Positions 63,058 through 64,000 of a DNA stretch of 64,000 nucleotides are shown here, in pieces (position 1 is the stretch's first letter; each line of letters opens with the position of its first letter). This stretch comes from Erythrobacteraceae bacterium WH01K (GTDB lineage Bacteria; Pseudomonadota; Alphaproteobacteria; Sphingomonadales; Sphingomonadaceae): NCBI GenBank assembly GCA_027941995.1, contig CP115966.1:496001-560000 (forward strand). Direction: 5' to 3'. The notes beneath the pieces were generated by a model. That model saw nothing but the letters and a program-made list of their open reading frames with translations. It did not search any database and had not been told where the DNA came from. Made by a program: the position numbers and the translations under genes.

Positions 63058-64000
63058 TTACCAGTCATAGGCCTTGGGCAGGTCGCTTTCGTCAAGGTCG
63101 CGGTAGCGTTCGCGCAGGCGTGACTGGTGGTTGGCAAGGGGCTGTTCCACCCCGTCGATGAACACGCGCTGCGGAGACGAGCCGACTTCCAGCGGATCGC
63201 CGTCCCACATTACCACGTCGCCGGCTGCCCCCGGTGCGAGGACACCGTAACGCCCGCCGAAGCCGGAGATTTCGGCCGGGATCGACGTGATGGATGCCAG
63301 CGCCTCTCCCCAGGTCAGGCCGGTGGCGCCCGGCACGCGCGACAGGGCCACGAGGTTGCCCGCGAATTGCGGCGCGGTACGCGGACCCGTAATGCCGCCC
63401 GACAGACCGCCGATGGCGACCTTCACCCCGGCATCCACCATCCGCCCGATATTGCTCTGCGTAGCGGCCAGCTGCTCGAAACTGGCGGGCAGGTTGTCGA
63501 GCGGGTCGGCCACGACCGGAATGCCCGATGCCGCGATTTCGCGCGCGACCATCCAGCCCTCGCTCGCCCCGACCAGTACGAGGTCGAGTGCGGGGAATTC
63601 GTCGGTCAGGGCGATGGCCCGGCGGATGTCCGACGCGCGTTCGACCACGACGTAGAGCGGCTGTTCCCCGCGCACCACGGGCACGAGGGCGGCGGCATCG
63701 AAACGGGTCAGCAGGGTATCGTCGCCGCGCTGGGTCCGGTTGTCGACCAGCCTGGGATCGAGCGGGATGTCGTCGCCGGAAGATTGCTCTGCCGGGCGCG
63801 AAGGGCTGCCCGGGATGCGGGCATCGGTGCCGTATTGCCGCGCCTCGCGCAGGGCGTTGCGGAGCAGGGCATGCGAACCGGTGCGGCTGCCACCGCCCAG
63901 CCGCGCGCCATATTCGCCCAGTGCCACGATCTGGAAGGCCCGCGCGCGGCGGAGCATGTCCGGATCCGCGCCGAGGTCGACGACCGCGCCCTGTCCGCCG
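63058..64000 (-). CDS. Amidohydrolase family protein, N-terminus beyond window
   Basis: The minus-strand frame is open across 63058-64000 and continues outside the window. The C-terminal half of an amidohydrolase is seen: DLVLVGASEGWMVAREIAAS, GIPVVADPLDNLPASFEQLA, IGRMVDAGVKVAIGGLSGGI, and the typical ending FGGRYGVLAPGAAGDVVMWD followed by GDPLEVGSSPQRVFIDG. Many such proteins are imidazolonepropionase-like periplasmic hydrolases. The metal-binding HxH motif would be in the missing part. The ATG at 63957 is internal, not the true start. Confidence 0.83.
   Translation of the reverse strand, partial: GGQGAVVDLGADPDMLRRARAFQIVALGEYGARLGGGSRTGSHALLRNALREARQYGTDARIPGSPSRPAEQSSGDDIPLDPRLVDNRTQRGDDTLLTRFDAAALVPVVRGEQPLYVVVERASDIRRAIALTDEFPALDLVLVGASEGWMVAREIAASGIPVVADPLDNLPASFEQLAATQSNIGRMVDAGVKVAIGGLSGGITGPRTAPQFAGNLVALSRVPGATGLTWGEALASITSIPAEISGFGGRYGVLAPGAAGDVVMWDGDPLEVGSSPQRVFIDGVEQPLANHQSRLRERYRDLDESDLPKAYDW

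Noticed and set aside
1..64000. CRISPR arrays or insertion sequences
   Set aside because: No regularly spaced direct repeats and no transposase-like reading frame were seen.

Overview
The window looks like the chromosome of a marine or freshwater alphaproteobacterium of the order Sphingomonadales, probably Erythrobacteraceae. The pointers are the gene families present (a large TonB-dependent receptor beside Tat-exported carbohydrate enzymes, NnrU, a Zur-type regulator), the gene order rpe - heparinase-like - purH, and the high-GC codon use of the right half. This is inference; no 16S or other marker is present.

Region A (1-25030) has visibly lower and more uneven GC and is read as the right part of an integrated mobile element. 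It ends at a 3' half of tRNA-Arg(CCG) (24986-25030) next to a minus-strand tyrosine integrase (23552-24799). The intact tRNA copy is not in the window, so the left end lies outside it. Its left part (1-7602) carries mostly minus-strand cargo: a cut-off DUF421 membrane protein, a GntA-like haem N-oxygenase / DUF1989 / two-membrane-protein operon, DUF2382 and PRC-barrel proteins, two paralogous membrane-anchored proteins, a DUF998 protein and a secreted protein. The middle (8162-15208) is a plus-strand mobilisation module: AlpA, small coupled genes, a VirD4/TraD-like coupling protein, a MobF relaxase-helicase and ArdC. No mating-pair-formation genes are visible. The right part (15317-23330) is a five-gene, fully overlapping operon: an MmeI-like DNA methyltransferase with no recognisable nuclease motif, an unknown protein, a GIY-YIG-like protein, an SF2 helicase and a second GIY-YIG nuclease. 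It is the best candidate here for an undescribed defence or restriction system.

Region B (25031-25685) is a graveyard: the C-terminal scrap of another phage-type integrase and the C-terminal scrap of a type I restriction HsdR. It shows that the tRNA-Arg locus has hosted earlier elements.

Region C (25686-46364) is a pectin / galacturonate utilisation locus. Outside the cytoplasm are a PL1 pectate lyase, a GH43 enzyme, two esterases, a cupin lipoprotein, a TonB-dependent receptor and a DctPQM TRAP transporter. Inside, UxaC, a UxaB-like reductase and UxaA take galacturonate to 2-keto-3-deoxygluconate (KDG). An RpiB-type isomerase (DhuI-like) and KduD take the unsaturated product to KDG, and KdgK phosphorylates KDG. 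A LacI regulator (26633-27655) sits in the locus, and five copies of one 14-bp palindrome (TGACACCGGTTWCC) lie in its promoters, which indicates one regulon. No KDPG aldolase and no GH28, GH88 or GH105 enzyme was seen in the window.

Region D (46365-47587) holds remnants: an Lrp/AsnC tail, an alcohol dehydrogenase with a large internal deletion and a SnoaL-like tail. Region E (47588-64000) is high-GC, mostly core chromosome: a second LacI regulator, an acyl-CoA ligase, a lipid kinase and a possible nucleotidyltransferase, DUF2141, rpe, a heparinase II/III-like protein, purH, META-domain lipoprotein, msrA, zur-like, dxs, nnrU, an FKBP-type isomerase and a cut-off amidohydrolase.
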